Assembly: GCA_041563475.1 (NCBI GenBank)
Contig: JBFFMY010000004.1
Span: 1 to 64,000, forward strand
DNA: 64,000 bases
From: CAJXZP01 sp041563475
GTDB taxonomy: Bacteria > Bacteroidota > Bacteroidia > Flavobacteriales_G > Salibacteraceae
Direction of reading: 5' to 3'
In this document: positions 61,862 to 64,000 of the stretch, piece by piece
Position numbering within the stretch: the first letter of the stretch is position 1
Layout of the letters: each line of letters begins with the position of its first letter
Position numbers and translations under genes: made by a program
The notes under the pieces: generated by a model
What the model was told of the DNA's origin: nothing
What the model saw: the letters and a program-made list of their open reading frames with translations, nothing else
Databases searched by the model: none

Positions 61862-64000
61862 ATGAAAAGGATACTATTTTTTAGTTGGCTGTTTGCTGTA
61901 GTTGCTTTAATGCCAGCTTGTAGCGAAAAAAGTGAAATTGCGGAAACAGAAGCAGATGGATACTCAGGAGCAACTGCGAAAAGCAAGTCAAATATGAAGG
62001 CAACCAGTAATAGTGATTGGTGGCCAAATCAATTAAACCTAAATCTTCTTCGTCAAAATTCGGATTTATCTAATCCTATGGGACAAGACTTCAATTATGC
62101 GAAAGAATTTAATAGTTTGGAATACGATTCTTTAAAAAGTGATATTAGAAAAGTGTTAACCAACTCTCAAGATTGGTGGCCGGCAGATTTTGGGCATTAT
62201 GGAGGGTTGTTTATTAGAATGGCATGGCATAGCGCAGGTACGTATAGAAGTGGAGATGGACGTGGAGGTTCAAGAGCAGGTCAGCAAAGATTTGCGCCAC
62301 TAAATAGTTGGCCGGATAACGTAAATCTGGATAAGGCCAGAAGGTTGATTTGGCCTGTAAAACAAAAATATGGCAACAAAATTTCTTGGGCGGATTTAAT
62401 GGTGCTTACCGGAAATGTGGCTTTAGAAGATATGGGTTTTGAAACATTTGGTTTCGCGGGAGGTAGAGAAGACGTATGGGAGCCTGAAATTGATGTGTAT
62501 TGGGGAGCTGAAAAGAGATGGCTCACGGATGATGCACGTTATACTGGCGATCGGGATTTGGAAAATCCGTTAGCAGCAGTGCAAATGGGATTGATTTATG
62601 TAAATCCAGAAGGACCAAATGGAAATCCTGATCCGCTTTTGGCAGCTGCGGATATTCGGGAAACATTTGGTAGAATGGGAATGAATGATGAAGAAACTGT
62701 AGCATTAATTGCTGGTGGACATACTCTTGGTAAAACTCATGGTGCTGGACCCGCATCTCATGTAGGGCCAGAGCCAGAAGCTGCGGGTATTGAAGAACAA
62801 GGCTTTGGATGGAAAAGTTCGTATAAATCAGGTAAAGGTGCTGATGCTATAAGTTCTGGACTGGAAGTGACTTGGACTTCTACACCCGCAAAATGGAGCC
62901 ATTTGTTCTTTTACAATTTGTTTGAAAATGAATGGACTTTAACGAAGAGCCCTGCCGGTGCGAACCAATGGGAAGCTAAGGAGGCAAAGGTAAAGGTTCC
63001 AGATGCGTATGATTCTGAAAAAATGCACAATCCAACGATGTTAACTACAGATTTATCCCTAAGATTTGATCCGGAATATGAAAAAATAGCGCGTAAATTT
63101 TACGAAAATCCTGAGTTGTTTGATAAAGCTTTCGCTCTTGCATGGTTTAAATTAACGCATAGAGATATGGGACCAAATACTACTTATTTGGGTCCAGAAG
63201 CACCAACAGAAGATTTAATATGGCAAGATCCAATTCCTGCGGTTAATCATGAGTTGATTAATGAAAAAGACATTTCGAGCTTAAAATCAACGATTTTGAA
63301 TTCCGGTTTGTCTATTAGTGAAATGGTTTCCACAGCTTGGGCTTCTGCTTCTACTTACAGAGAATCTGACAGAAGAGGTGGGGCTAACGGAGCGAGAATA
63401 CGCTTGGCACCTCAAAAAGATTGGGAAGTGAACAATCCGAAACAATTGGCAAAAGTACTAGGGGTTTTAGAACAAATTCAAAATGACTTCAATGCAAAAT
63501 CAGCTTCTAAGAAAGTTTCAATGGCAGATTTAATTGTTTTGGCAGGTGCTACTGGTGTAGAAAACGCAGCTAAGAATGCGGGTTATGTCGTAAAGGTTCC
63601 TTTTGCGCCTGGTCGTATGGATGCCGCCCAAGAACAAACGGATGTGGCGTCATTCAACCTTCTTGAGCCGATGGCGGATGGTTTCCGTAATTATTTGAAA
63701 ACACGGTATACAATTTCTACGGAAGAGTTGTTAATTGATAAAGCGCAATTACTAACGCTAACAGCTCCTGAAATGACAGTTTTAGTGGGTGGAATGCGTG
63801 CTTTAAATGCGAATTATAATGGCTCGAATTCTGGTATTTTTTCAACAGATAAAGATAAACTAACCAATGTGTTTTTTGTAAACTTGTTGGATATGAGCAC
63901 AGAATGGGTGGCTACATCTGATACAAAAGAAGAGTTTGAAGGTAGAGATAGAGCTACTGGAGATACGAAATATTCGGCTACAAGAGCAGATTTGATTTTT
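61862..64000 (+). CDS. katG: Catalase-peroxidase with lipoprotein signal (partial, cut at window end)
   Basis: 713 codons are open to the window end. The start ATG at 61862 encodes a signal with lipobox Cys20 (MPAC) and a linker to about residue 50. The peroxidase domain is intact: distal Arg119, Trp122 and His123 (RMAWHSAGTYR), Tyr246 (YVNPEG) and Met272 for the Met-Tyr-Trp adduct, and proximal His287 (AGGHTLG). The second domain follows normally. It should remove H2O2, but on the outside of the inner membrane, which is unusual for KatG. The true end is outside the window. Confidence 0.94.
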   Translation, partial: MKRILFFSWLFAVVALMPACSEKSEIAETEADGYSGATAKSKSNMKATSNSDWWPNQLNLNLLRQNSDLSNPMGQDFNYAKEFNSLEYDSLKSDIRKVLTNSQDWWPADFGHYGGLFIRMAWHSAGTYRSGDGRGGSRAGQQRFAPLNSWPDNVNLDKARRLIWPVKQKYGNKISWADLMVLTGNVALEDMGFETFGFAGGREDVWEPEIDVYWGAEKRWLTDDARYTGDRDLENPLAAVQMGLIYVNPEGPNGNPDPLLAAADIRETFGRMGMNDEETVALIAGGHTLGKTHGAGPASHVGPEPEAAGIEEQGFGWKSSYKSGKGADAISSGLEVTWTSTPAKWSHLFFYNLFENEWTLTKSPAGANQWEAKEAKVKVPDAYDSEKMHNPTMLTTDLSLRFDPEYEKIARKFYENPELFDKAFALAWFKLTHRDMGPNTTYLGPEAPTEDLIWQDPIPAVNHELINEKDISSLKSTILNSGLSISEMVSTAWASASTYRESDRRGGANGARIRLAPQKDWEVNNPKQLAKVLGVLEQIQNDFNAKSASKKVSMADLIVLAGATGVENAAKNAGYVVKVPFAPGRMDAAQEQTDVASFNLLEPMADGFRNYLKTRYTISTEELLIDKAQLLTLTAPEMTVLVGGMRALNANYNGSNSGIFSTDKDKLTNVFFVNLLDMSTEWVATSDTKEEFEGRDRATGDTKYSATRADLIF

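Overview
The window is AT-rich bacterial chromosome, almost certainly from a marine Bacteroidota species of the Flavobacteriia/Cryomorphaceae type. Four things point there: many TAnnTTTG-type -7 promoter boxes, proteins with type IX secretion (T9SS) sorting domains and PorV-like barrels, a large TonB-dependent receptor with a carboxypeptidase-like N-terminal domain, and a lipoprotein-type clade II nitrous oxide reductase cluster. Family assignments come from recognising motifs by eye; no database search was possible. I see no rRNA, CRISPR array, insertion sequence or prophage.

Layout. 1-3500: a three-gene minus-strand unit (Kunitz-type lipoprotein, GNAT acetyltransferase, small membrane protein), then a Na/phosphate cotransporter and a DUF2237 protein. 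3600-8560: thiL, frr, asparaginase and a membrane TPR protein. 8720-11230: tRNA-Ser(GGA) and an ExbB / small membrane protein / ExbD / ExbD operon. 11250-22100: housekeeping genes (CPBP protease, dusB, tatD-like, T9SS cargo, LpxH-like, queD-like, map, HAD phosphatase, DUF4268, methyltransferase, GGGP synthase-like, phosphopantetheinyl transferase, ahcY). 22170-23460: a degenerate Rieske-like lipoprotein and a basic/acidic pair of small proteins. 23790-33205: a three-gene envelope module of TonB receptor, very large T9SS-type protein and PorV-like barrel. 33200-42570: greA, HIT, ruvC, a flippase-like protein with a GT2, an AtoE-type transporter, DUF3127, flavin reductase, tRNA-Leu(TAG) with a broken partial copy, DUF4258, aroB and aroA. 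42566-45495: a helix-hairpin-helix outer-membrane protein and a second PorV-like barrel.

45600-54960 is the nitrous oxide respiration region: cytochrome c, nosZ, a membrane protein, then nosL, nosD, nosF, nosY and an extra lipoprotein gene, followed by a tandem VOC protein and a fasciclin lipoprotein. TGAY-N4-RTCA palindromes of Crp/Fnr type lie ahead of nosC, nosZ and the fasciclin gene and suggest shared control. 55800-59650 holds the phenylacetyl-CoA epoxidase genes, paaABCD on one strand and paaE divergent. fabH, AMP nucleosidase and a katG with a lipoprotein signal (cut by the window end) close the window.

The most promising leads for undescribed biology are the Kunitz-type inhibitor lipoprotein, the TonB receptor/giant protein/PorV module with an EF-hand-like loop in the receptor, the HhH outer-membrane protein paired with a PorV-like barrel, the SSB-like acidic tip on DUF3127, the -7 boxes sitting 4-7 bases before start codons, the broken tRNA-Leu copy with an inserted palindrome, and the lipoprotein KatG.
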